This document shows positions 33,601 to 46,549 of a DNA stretch of 64,000 nucleotides, in pieces. The position numbers and the translations under genes were made by a program. Location of the stretch: contig NW_019775435.1 in NCBI RefSeq assembly GCF_001039355.2, positions 134,384 through 198,383 of the forward strand, in the 5' to 3' direction. Origin of the DNA: Lingula anatina (lineage: Eukaryota > Brachiopoda > Lingulata > Lingulida > Lingulidae). Numbering within the stretch: position 1 is the first letter of the stretch; every line of letters begins with the position of its first letter. The notes under the pieces are model-generated. The model worked only from the letters and a program-made list of their open reading frames with translations. It made no database searches and was not told where the DNA came from.

Positions 33601-36373
33601 TGTGGAGGCATGTTATTGATTTTTCTTGGGAATTATCCATGAAATAGTAGCCCGGAAAACATCTGAACTTGAGTAAAGTATTATTGACATAGGAAGCGTT
33701 TGGACGATCAGGTATTCTTATGGCATTGGCAACTTTCGGTGGTGGACCGCAGACGGAGGCTAGAAAAAAATCCGAGTTGGTGAATTGATATTGAAATCGA
33801 AAGCATTGCGTTAGACCTTTATTCAGCAAAAACTTTATTTTCCTGTATCGGAAACTCCAATACTTTTCCATTCATCACTAAGGTAAACAGTACTATATAC
33901 ATGTATAAAACTCCACAAACCCGTTTTTATTTTCCAATTTCTAATATTTTAATTTCTTCTTCATATACACGTATTTTAAATTTTTCTGTAGCGAAATAAC
34001 ATCAAATTTGTATTATCAATTAATTATCTATTTATTTATTTATTGTAGCCACTGGGGAAAATATACTAACCCCTTATTTTACACATATACATCTTAGTCT
34101 CTGAGCACGAAGAATCAACCCACGAGTAGTTCACGTCTGCGTCCAATGAGAGACAGTTACTGGCTGATCCGCCATTAGGTTGTCCAGGCGCAAAATTCTC
34201 AAAGCTGATTGGTCGACTGACGTCACCTAAACTCCAAACCCACGTGCCCTCACTTGCGTTATCATTTCCCGACGTCCAAAGACTAAAGGAAGAAATGTTC
34301 AGGAGACTTGACGCTGTAATGAAAAACGGATTGGCAGCTGTTAAGTAGTTTATTTGTACTAAATGTAGGTTTCGTACTGGGTTACCTATACATTTCACAG
34401 CATTTTGTGCTGTTGAAACATTTTTAGTATTGCGAGTATAATTGTATTGCGCGTGACGGGTTTATATCACAAATAATGCCGTACCTTGTGCATAGAAACC
34501 CGCAATTGCCCGAATTTAAAATAAACATGTTTTTAAAATAAATGTAAAATTTTACGGTAAGATTTACCAATAGTTCAGAAGCCATTGCTACTTTAGCGCT
34601 AAGCACCATTAAGAAGATTATAAATTTTCATATGTTTATGAACTTGTAAAATTCAGGTAACCCTGTCCGTGCCGCTTAAGTAATATTTTGCTTAAAGGAA
34701 AGGAAAAAATGAAACAAGCATGAATGAATGAATATAAGAAAGAAAGAAAAAAAGAAACCTGTACTTTACACACCGAGATCTGAAAGTCTGTTGGTTACAA
34801 TCAAGTTTTTTATGTAGTTGACTTCATTAGTGTTGTCAAAATAAAGCAGGTTTGCGCCTTGAATGGTTTCACAGTCAGATTTGGCGTCTCCCCAATGACG
34901 TTCGCTTCGTCCAATGTGGTAACAAGCGTGGCCATGGCGAAAATAGTTTAAAGGACAATCTGAAAGTAGCAAGGGACTACAATATGTGGACAATGACACG
35001 TGGCAGATATGTAGAGTAGACACACACACACACACACACACACACGTACGTACAACTTTCAACCACGTCAGTTATAAACCCGCATGAAGTAGGGGGAAGT
35101 AGGTAGAAGGGAAAGCCCTACCCTCTACCAATGCAATGCTTATATGCAATACAATAAGTCCACCCCACTTCATTTTTGACTGAGATGAGCTCTCCGCATG
35201 AACTTAATTCGTTTCTTTCTTACAACAATCTGTTCACTAGAATCCTCAACATGAAGATACCTGAACACCGCATATAGCGCGAAACCTATGTAACTATATA
35301 TTTATAGTACCTGTATAATTGACCCGTTTTGTTCCTGCAGCAAGGGGCGCTGTCAAAACACCACCTCAGGAGCCCATCCCCGTATCCCGTTATTTTGATA
35401 ATTCCTCCACACATAGGTCTAGACACGCCTTTACACGCACACACAAAAACACCCACGCATTTTAACATACCTAATTTTTTGGTACACGCATACTGCTGCG
35501 TCTCGGTATCGTCCACACTCCATCTGCCATTGTCAGTGATGTCTGTATACATTTGATGGCCCATAGGTTCTGGCAACACTGTTTTCCAAAACGACCATGA
35601 GCTTCCAACGAGCAGGAGATTATCGGTCCATCTGTAATCATCCATTCCTCGATCATTCCTTCCTCCGAGCCACATCGAGGACAGCGGCAAAGCTGTAAAA
35701 TTGAGATGTAATGTTTTTGAAAAGTCCGTATTTAAAGGTCTCTTGCAGGCTTGCTGCGCCGCGTGTGCCTTCTTTCTCTTATTCGACAGTATAGCAGTAG
35801 CATGCCTTTGAATAAAAAATACCAAGGAGGTTTAACGAACAAGCAAATGCTGTATAATCCAGTGCTATGTGTGTAATCCATTATTTAATTTTGCTGAAGA
35901 GAAAAAGACATACCTTGCAGTTTACTAATGATAAAGTTTTGTTCTGCCTCTGTTTCTAGAGTTAGCAGGCTTTGACCTTGGCCTACGCATTTGTTGTTAG
36001 CATCATCCCAGCTTAAAGGTGGGTGGGTGTATACGTAATTGCAATTATCCGCATATCTTAAACCATTAGCTTCACAGCCTGAAATATTGAGTTTAATCAG
36101 AACCAATTAAAGATAAATAAATCGATAAATAAAAAATAAGACCTGTATGCATGGTTCAATTGGTTTTTGTATGTAAATACCGTGTATGGAGAACAAAATA
36201 AGGAATTTTCACATCTTGCCAATTTGCTGCAAACTGGCAAGAGGATTACTGCAAACTTCTTTTAAGAGCGTGCTAAACAAGGTAAACTCTCTTATCGTTG
36301 CCCCCCTCCTCATTCACAATATAACTTTCAGTTTCAATATCGATTATATAGAGATGAATTTGATTAACCTATG

Positions 36374-36457
<84 letters not shown>

Positions 36458-36551
36458 GATAAACTTGTGTGTGTGTGTTAATTGAAATCCACCTCCATGT
36501 AATTAATATGCATGGAACCTGAAAGTTAGAGTGTGCATGAAAGGGTGGCAA

Positions 36552-36629
<78 letters not shown>

Positions 36630-39600
36630 ACATACCAACGCTAGGACCTACGCAAGCTTGTGTGTTACAGCCAATGGTTTGGCTGGCATCGCCGGGACAA
36701 TCTGGACTTTGAACTGGCGCCGGCGAGTCACAGGCACGTGTCCTGGTTTGAGTGCCACTGCCACACAAATTCGTGCATGGCGACCACGTGCTCCACGAGG
36801 ACCAGCCTCCTTGTACTGAAACCATGCACAGCGTTGTTAAACAAGTTTTAGTTTTTAAAGTACCAGTAACAGAAAGAAGTAACAACGAGTACAATACCTG
36901 CATTATGCAATTTTTTTATTTTACTGTTTATCTCAAACCTACAGATTTACGGCAATGTTCTTGAGAAATTTGTCATTTTTAAACCATTTTCATAATGGAG
37001 ATGGGGGTTACTTAACTTTAACGGTAAAAATAAAAAAGAGAACTCTTAAACCGGTTTATATGTAAGTGGTCTGCTGGTCCTGTATTGCCCATCACCCTGA
37101 ATATCAGAGTTAACTGCAAATGGCAGTATGCTGAGAATAGACACTAGGTTCCAATTGACTGAACGGGTGAAGGACATTCATAATTCAAATGCCAACGTTT
37201 AGGGATATCATTAATGTATGGCATGTGCCGAGATGGCATAAATATATAAAGATATTAACCGTATACATGTACACATCTAGTCTGGTCCTACGCCAAAAGC
37301 CAGTGAAATTTGAGGCCGATGTGATAGTATGTTGTTCGTAATAGATGTCCTAGTCGCGAATTTAGATAAGTTCATTGCGGTTTATTCACTGGAAGACGAC
37401 AGTGTGCATTGTAGACTAACAAACTGTTCATCTTACAAAAATAAGTCAATGGTGTTAAACACTAAATCTTAAACTAAGAACCTACCATGACAGTGCAAAT
37501 AACTGATTATGGATTATATTATTATGTTGAATGCAACACCTTTTCTCGTTTGACTGGCCAGTCATTTAGAACGACATCATTAAAGTAGAAATGAAATAAG
37601 ACATTAAATCCAAGTGGAGGGGTGGGTCCAGCAACGATTCGTGGGCAGGAAAAATTAGGGAAAATGCATAGAGGGTGACACTTTGTGATTGGGTTGTATG
37701 ACATGAGTTTCAGGTTATATCCAGGTTTTTGTGTTGTTGGAGTGGTTTCTACAGAGCTGCGTTAATACATGTATGTGTACTGGATCTTTGTCTACCATTC
37801 GTCAGCTTTGCTCCTTATTTCACATTTGTTTATGATTTACCAACTCTCTTTACTTCTTGGTCTAATAGGTGCCGTGTTAAAACACATCTATTATCCTAAA
37901 CTTGTGAAGATTTTTTTTTCAGGGAATGAGTCACAACCTCATTCCCTGATGAAGTCTGACTGCAAGCAGACGAAATATTGGCTGGTAAGACCAGACAAAT
38001 ATAAGTTGCTATAGACAAAAGAATCTTCGCAAGTTTATTACAATAACATAGCTAATGAAACTGTTCTACACATCTATTATCCATTTTTGGGTATTTTTCA
38101 TTAAGGAATTGTTAACTGTCAGCCTATCCAAACACCTTTTCTAGTTTTCTCGGATCTAAACAAATGCTAATCCAGTGAAGCATAAAAGACGCACTTCAGC
38201 TGCTAGCTTTAGCTCGCTACTCGTTGTGTACGCGTCTAAATATGATAACAGCAGAGTGGTAAAAGAGTTGTGTATATTTCAGATTCTTTCGGTATGTCAA
38301 ATGACGCTTGTACGTTTCTCCATAGCAACGGGGCCATAAATCGACCCGTCCTTGTATTGTCAAAACTACCACAATCTGTCACGGGCGTTCCTTGCTTACT
38401 TCCGTTGTTAATCACATATACATAGACCTTAATTTTCGTCGACTCTCATGAATTGGGATACCAAACGACTATATTGTTCCTTCCACACAAAAAGCAACTG
38501 AAACAAATACACCCTACCATTAGTTTTGCAACCCGTGCGTGTGTCAATAAAAAGTGTCAGTAATTGCAAGATGCGATTGCCATTACAGATCAATGTTTGC
38601 ATCGTTGTTCACTCCGTCTCTATATTTGTGCACTTATTATGGGGCGTGTGAAGAGTGCTTTTCTTTTGCATCTGGACAAGTTCTAAATTGACATTTTCTA
38701 GGTTTTAAAAAAAGGGCTTAACGTTTCGAAATATCACGCCAATTAAATGGCGCGGATCCATTATTATGAAAAGCGAGTGGAAGAAGGCAAACAGTTCACC
38801 TCACTGTCACCCCGCAATCTGAATTAATGATTTATTAGCAGTTACTCCCCCAAATTTTGATTTTGTGAAAAGTGGGGATGTCCGTACATATCTCTTTTGT
38901 CCTATTTCATGTAGCATATTAGAAACATTACTCTTGTGCATCTTGTCCCAAGGTGATTTTCTTGAAAATCTCACATTTTGGGGGAGAATGATTTTAGTTT
39001 GGAAAATGGTAAGCTTTTGGGTATCCCCCCTCTAGCCCCACCATGTTTTTTACGTATAGTTTGTTGTGAAAAATACTCATTTACAGTACTAGTTGCATCG
39101 CGGCGTTTACTTGCCTACGGAAATGATGGTGCGACAGTTGGCGGAACGAATAACGACAATGAAGCGGTTTCCACGAAGTCCCAAAGGAGTGAAAACGTTC
39201 AGGCTCTATTGTATTGCTTCTCCTTTGAAACTCTCCATTTGATAACTGAATTATTTCGGACACGCACTGAATACGACTGATCACGCGCGAGATATGTTAT
39301 GTTGATTTAGTTGATCTAATTTCCGTGATAATATGCAATCGTCAATTAAAGTCAATTAGTGTTAGGCTGTCGCTGAAGCGTCACAGTTGGCCAATTCATA
39401 CCAATTCTTGCTCATCCCTTATTTGGCTAAAGCCACTTATTTAAACAAAGGAAAATTCCCTTCCTGGTAGCATTATGCTACATTGCCTACCGTCACAAAC
39501 CAATCAGGTTGGTTTCCGGTTATTTTGTGCTATTCAAGTTCGTCCCGCAAGGGTGATTTCAAAGGCGGGCAGCTGTTTTAGAGAATAGGGTAACATTTTA

Positions 39601-42600
39601 TGTCATTTGGATGCAGATTCGTCTCAAACTAGTTGAAAATCTGGAACCTTGCAAAAAGACCAGTGCGCCATACAGCAATTGAGATAAGCCATTTTACAAA
39701 ACGCTGCAAGAGCGTTAAATTATTTGATCATATATTATCTGGTCCTTTTTGACGATGATAATAAGATGATCCAATTGCCACGTCGGATTTTGTGGCCTTT
39801 AAAATATCCTAGAAACTTTATCATCTGCATAAAGAATATATATATTTAACAAATATCCACCTAAGTAAAAGAAAATTAACGCCAAAATAGTGATGCATTT
39901 CTTAAAATATATAACATCAGAAAAAAAATGTCAAAGCCATTTTAAATATTCAACAAAAGTACATATTTGTTAGTTTCAATTGCTTTTCCATTTAATCCAT
40001 GCACTTCGACTGAAAATTTTTTAACAGATGTATAGGAGTTTTAGCAAACAAATTTGTGTTAATCGGACACCCAATGAAAATGTAAGTGATTTATATTTTA
40101 CAGGGCTATTGTGTCGTAGAACTGATTAGTTTGGGAATTACACAGATTGGAGAAAAAGTAAGAAGAGGTCTGAAAGTAATTGTGCACTGGGCTGGCAACG
40201 CAACGTCAAACGTTTGTTAGGAAATCCATAAACTACTTTTATGCCTTTGTTATATCTCTTTTCTTTTTGTCTTTTTATGAGGTTGAAAATGCATTTAATT
40301 CCATTGAAGTTTACTATGGAAGCAAAGGTTGAGGAAACTTATTTATAATTCATTATTTTAGCCGTTGGCATACATCACAAACGGTTTTGCATAGTGTTAC
40401 GCACTTCTCACTACCAAAAGGGCGGCTCGGAGGGATGTTATTTTATTACAGAGGCTGACTGGGAGATGACATATTGTTGTGCAAATTACGTGAATATCCG
40501 ATGAATATACACCCTTGACCATGGATCAGGTAGAATGATATTGTCATATTTTGGTCGTGCGGAAAAGATTTTTAAAATGTCTACTGCCACTGAAACCTGT
40601 ACCATGTTTGAATATTTTGATCTGCAGATTTGAAACCCCACATATTATTTCTAAAATAACACATGTATATGTAGTATATTATGTTCATTGCTTAATTTGC
40701 AAAGTGGTCACTCAGAATATAGATCTCCCTCCTCGTATCTTGAGTTTATGTCATCTTAAGTATCTCAAACTAAAAAAAGGGGGGTTGTTGTGTCACCTTT
40801 TGCGAGACTACAAATAAACGGCAATTAAACGATACGCACGTGCGCGCTTCGTGTGCGCGTAGGCGTGAGAAATACCAGCTGCGAGGCTAGTCATTTAAAG
40901 GAATAATTAAATGGACGTTAAAGCAAACATATCATGTTTTGTGGGCAGAGAAGTATAACTTAGTCATAATTAGACTTTCTGGCAGTGAGTCCGTGGCAGT
41001 ATCCGTGGCAACTTTACAACACTGCCAAACCCTATGCTTTGTTGGTTCACGTACAAAGTACCATCATTATAAAATGAAAAAAAAAACTATTCCATATTTA
41101 TTGAAGACGCTCTGTTAGTGTTGCATATCCCATTAACGTTTTCCGCAACAAAGAACAAAACGTTTTAGTCAATTAATCCTGTCACATGAGCAAATACCTC
41201 TGTTTTGATATGATAACATGGCGCTTCATCACAATCTGTAGGTGTGGATGCTTTAAATATTGCAATACCTACTTTTGTAGTTCTTTTCATGGCCGACATT
41301 CATAACGCCCGATGCGAGTCTTGCGAAGACTGCATCCAATAGAGCATACCGCTGCCGGCATCATGCTTTTTATCCAGGCTTGAGATTGTATGAGTTTTTG
41401 AAGCTTGTTTGTTTGATTCAGTAGCTGAAGTGAATAGCACAACACAATGTTGGTATTGTAAAATGTAATCTGTTAATGGTGTCTAGGGTATTGTGTATTG
41501 CTAAGATGCCTGTATTGGCGCCAATGAATTTAAATTAAGATATTTCTAACGCTTAGTGAAAGGTATCTGAAAGAAATCACTGAAACTGTATGGCCATGCA
41601 GGCAGCGTACTTCTGAAGACTTGGTGTTTTCTGTTCCAGCTTCAATTCATTTTAGATAGCTACCTGTACCAGTAAGTTATTTTTACCTCCAATTTCTATA
41701 GTAGCTTCTATATATGTACATGTACACTCAATGGACAATAGAAGTGTCACCCCCTGAATCAGAGTAATCAAAGTAGGTAGATCTTGAGTAGTTATGATGC
41801 CTGGTCTACTTATAATGTGACTAATGAGTATAAAACCGCTGTACCATAGAATTGAATTGTTGATCTTTTTGTGAAATTTGATGTTAATAAAATGATACCA
41901 GGAGCATATCATTCCACAGTCATTTATCTCCCCCAAAGTATTGGTTCATGATCAGTAGGGGTGACACTTCTATTGTCCAGTGTGTGTATATGTACCTTAC
42001 CTGTGATTTATTATATCTTTCTTGCTGTCTCATATATCAAAAGACTTTTATTGCCATATACATTTAAAATGTTTTAGTTACAGGAAATAAATACTACTAC
42101 TATCCCCACCGTGAAGCATGTTTTGTAAACAATTGTTGCATGAAGTACGATTGAGTATCGCATGGTTTGGGTATATATGCTTCGATCGATGAAAAATGAT
42201 ATGTGGAACCTTCTGTAATAAGTGGTTTAAAAAAAATATAACTTTTCATAATTGGAAACCTTTTAGCAGAACAAAAGGTGCCGTCGGGTTATATTTCAAC
42301 GCATTGACAATTTTCTTTTGTGTGTTTCCGACTAAAAAGCATTTGTCCTTCCCTTTACAGAAAAAGGGTATAAAATAATGATGTGAATTGGAGATTAACG
42401 TATAATTACATTGTGCGTTTCTTCCTCCACCTAGACTGAGTAATTTAAAGCAGACCTGCTACCTCATTTCGAAATTTGTATTAATGTACTTGGTCATCTT
42501 AACAAAGCAATGATTCTATTTCATTATCATAATAATAACAATTTACATTCCCTTTACGAAAAAGGCGGCCCGGAGGGCCGGCTGCTACTTTTATAACAGA

Positions 42601-45600
42601 TGAATATTCGATGAATAAACACCCTGCAAAGATGTTCATATCATATGGAGTGGAACAAAAGCGCCACTTCTCCCACTCTCTATTGACAAATTCGTGTCAA
42701 TCATGCTTGTCCTGGTAACACCAACAGCAGGTGCGTTGACACTGGACTACAGGACACCGATCGATTCTAAGATACTGATGTTTATTTACAGCATACAGAG
42801 GCTCTGATTTCGAAGAGAGAATATTTGTTAACCGTAATAGCGACAACCAAAACCATCCCGTTTGTACAGGTATGCTGATTCACACATGAGATAGAACGAC
42901 TAAACTGGTCGTAATTTGCCCAACATAAGAACCAAGAACACACGTACGTTTACACTCCAGCAAATGCACACTGCACTGTTAATGTACACATAAAAAGGGT
43001 AGGCCTACACGTAGAGAAAGCATCACGTAGAGAAAGCATCATTGCAAACACGATTGTAAACGAACAGAATGAAAAGCTTCAATGCTGTTCTGCAATATTT
43101 GTATAAACTAAGCTTTCTAGTTTAAAATTCTCCGTTGAGTTAATGGTTTAGATGTTTGAAGACAATTTCATATATTGGTCACATAATTCTTTTACATAAC
43201 AATTGTAATGAATATTTTGCATGAAATATAAAAATTGCGGCCACACTTTCAACTTTAAGAGCATGTTAGTGGTACAGGTAGACCTATTCTTGTGTACCAT
43301 TTGCATTTGAAAATTCCCCATCCATGAAAGAGGCTTTGACAGCCACGGCTGTTTATTTCATTTCCTTCAATCTCCCAAGTAAGGAAGTCAGTCACACGCG
43401 CAGAGAGGTATCCATGACGACGGTTTGACCTCCTTGAATGAGATCACGCGAGAGGTCAAGCATTTGCGTGAGTTTACAGTTCCTAGTCGTTCAACTGAAA
43501 CCCACCTAAACACAATGTGTTTCAAAATACACACGAAGAGTCTTGTCTATTCCCTAACTGCATCACACATGAAGCATAAAGAATCATTTTACATTCAGGT
43601 TATATACGCTCGGTGTTGTGACGTTAATTCCAAACATCAGCCTACAATTTCCCAGGCAGCGAAGCGGAAATGATGTATCAACCCATCACTTCTAAAACTT
43701 TTGGTTGATCAGATTAATAGAAGCATAAGTGGCAAAGCAAAAATGACTTATTGGCCAGCGTATAATTCTGTTGTCATGTATCATATCTACATCTATTATG
43801 CATGAAATAGACTAGTCCCAAGAGGAAAACTTGACTGTAAACATACATGCTTGGTGTAGGCCTACTTGACTGAAAAACCACTTGTAATTGTCTACCAAGA
43901 GATGTCTTAACGCAGAAAGAGACGATTTAAGTGCAGTGTATGTTTCTAATTTTCGTGTATCCATGACAAAAGCACTGCGTCTGGTGGGACATCTTTTAAT
44001 GGGTTTTTTATTTTCGGTTCACTTTTCTTAATTATTTTTTTTATTTTCAGAAAATCTCAATGATATTGGCCTACTGTCTTACTCATAGCCAACTTTTTCA
44101 AAACTTATGAATTAACATACTGTCAGTGTGGAGGCATTATTTCGTGGTGGTCAAACTTACTTAGGAGTAGACAGTATAAAGACAAGGTAGCAATATGTTT
44201 AATTTAACTGACTATAGAAGATAATGACAGTGGGATTAGAATATCCATTTCGATTTCAGCATTCACTAACGTTTATGTATGTCAAAGCATTTGTTACATG
44301 TCAGATGGTATTTTTTATTTACATCGATAAAAGTCTTCCAGGGTTAACATTGGTTTTTAAGAAAAAAAATCACCCAACAGTCCCGCACTTCCGCGCTAAT
44401 GTTAACAGTCAAAAGGCGTTTAAATAGCAAAGAAATTAATTCCACTGTTTTTTTAAAATTTTAATTAAAATCTCCAAGGTGCACAACACCCAAAACCTTT
44501 GACAAAATTACAATTTATAAATTCATATGGGGATCTCAGTTTCTAATGTTTGACTACCTCTGTCTTGGGCTGGAGGTCGGTGGATTTCACGCGAAAGGTT
44601 AAAAACAGAAACTTAGACTGGGTTCCCATACTTAGATCGATCCATCTGGATCAACCTAACTCCCTGGGTGTTCACGCAAAATTGCTATCAGCTCAAGAGG
44701 CTTAAATGTCTGTCACGCCTACCGAATCAGCTAGGGGTAAAGATAATTACTCCCTAACAGTTTTACTAGGCGTGACAGACGTTTAAGACGGTTAGTTTGA
44801 TAGCAATTTAGTGAGACTCCCGAGGGAGTGCGAATGGTCTCTTAGAACCCAAAAACGGGTTAGTTCCTAATTTCCTCAACAGATTTAGATGGGTCAGACT
44901 TTGGTATTTAAGGGAAACCGCTAAAATTTACAAAATAATTCATTCTTTTGCTTCGTAAAGGCTTAATGCACATTGGACGCTTGTAAAGAGGCAATAGGCA
45001 AATGCAAACATCAAAACTTAAGAATATTTGTCAAACACTGGAAGAAATGTTTTAACGCTTGCAAATCTCTTGTGTAAGCCGCCTGCTGATGTAATGGGAA
45101 AAAAACGGACGCATTATGCTGTGTTTCAGGCACAATTATCAAATTTCCATTTAATTGCTTGAAGTGGAACGAGGGATATCGACGTGCAGGTTCTGTCGCC
45201 TGTATTCGTTTTAGTAATGCGTTCGCAAACAGTTTACCTCATTCTCTGATTTGTCTGTCAAAAATCGTTTTAAGCTTTTCTGTATACAAGGTAATTATTG
45301 ATCTTTAAGATTGTGAAGTTCAAAATGGAATTTGTCATTAGATCTCACAGACGTGGAGAGTTAATTATTAATAATTCCATGTTTGATTTCCACTTTAATT
45401 GTACCTCCAGACATGACTTAGGCAGAAGCGATTTAGACCTGTTATCTAATTAAATTCTCTAGCAATCAGTGTGAAGATTCCAAGTGTCTAGACCCAGTGT
45501 CACAAAGAGTCAAGATTCATGGTCTAAGCTTAGACTGCTTTAATCGAATAGCCGACAATGCAAAATCAGCTCTGTGATTTATGCATAAGATCTTTAAGAA

Positions 45601-46507
45601 TTATAACCCCATAATAAATGTTTTTGATATTGTAGTACATGTACCTTCAAGGTCATCAGCATGAGTTGAAACATTCTTTAAGATAAACAATTTGGTCAAA
45701 GCTTGGTTCACAGGGAAAAAAACACAAACAAAACTTCAAATTACTTGTAAAACGCAACTTAGTCGGCTAATTTTCAATACCAGATATTACCCCGAACAAA
45801 TGACGCAGATTTTCTTTGGCCCCTGTACATTACCTGGACACGAGGAGTTGTCCTCGCATATCTCAATCTCCTCCCTCAGCCCATTAAAACAGGCGACCAC
45901 GCAGTCCCTTGTCCGGTGCCTTATCCCTTGTCCGCACTGGTTGTCACAGTCCGACCAAGGTCCCCAAGCTGACCAAACAAGAGGGCTGGACTCAGGGATC
46001 AACTGTATTGCTACAATGAAAGTGTGTTGAGCAATCTATGAGCGAAACTTTTCAACAAAAACTGAAATTTCCGATAGCGTCAGCCTGCAATATTATTATT
46101 ATTTTTTAATTCTAGAATGATTGAAACGTGAGGCGTAGATATTAAGTAGGGCCTCTTATTAATGCGTTTTCCTACTAAAATATACAGATATAATAAATAA
46201 TATATTTTAGTATTATGTGACAAGTGAATAGAATAAAGTGAAAAGAATGTAGAATAAACGAAGACTGAAAATTTAAGAGTGAAGGGCATCAACGGTTGTC
46301 GGAGATGTAATCGAATAGCCGAAGCTAAACGAAAAAAAGGCAAAATTCGACAAGCGTCCAAAAAATGGAAAACAATAGCTTAATTTGGTCAAAACAACCT
46401 ACATGATATTAATGGCGACGTGAGTCGTACAAATGAAAATAAGTGGTAGTAGTAGTACAGTAGCACCGGTACAGGAAGAAGAAGAGCAGCAGAAGGGTAA
46501 TTGACAA

Positions 46508-46549
<42 letters not shown>

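Larger units (their letters stand above)
36816..45833. other. Long intron of gene B
   Basis: About 9 kb with no recognised exon. It holds a hammerhead-like element (37920-37975), a dispersed repeat pair (40414-40515 and 42558-42624), a MITE with perfect 21-bp ends (41733-41978) and a foldback element (44620-44850). Confidence 0.65.

Noticed and set aside
36186-36638. Open frames rich in IYIYIY on both strands
   Set aside because: Translations of the (TA)n tracts.
37769-38014. 81-codon plus-strand frame as a gene
   Set aside because: It runs through the hammerhead-like repeat element and shows no protein family signal.
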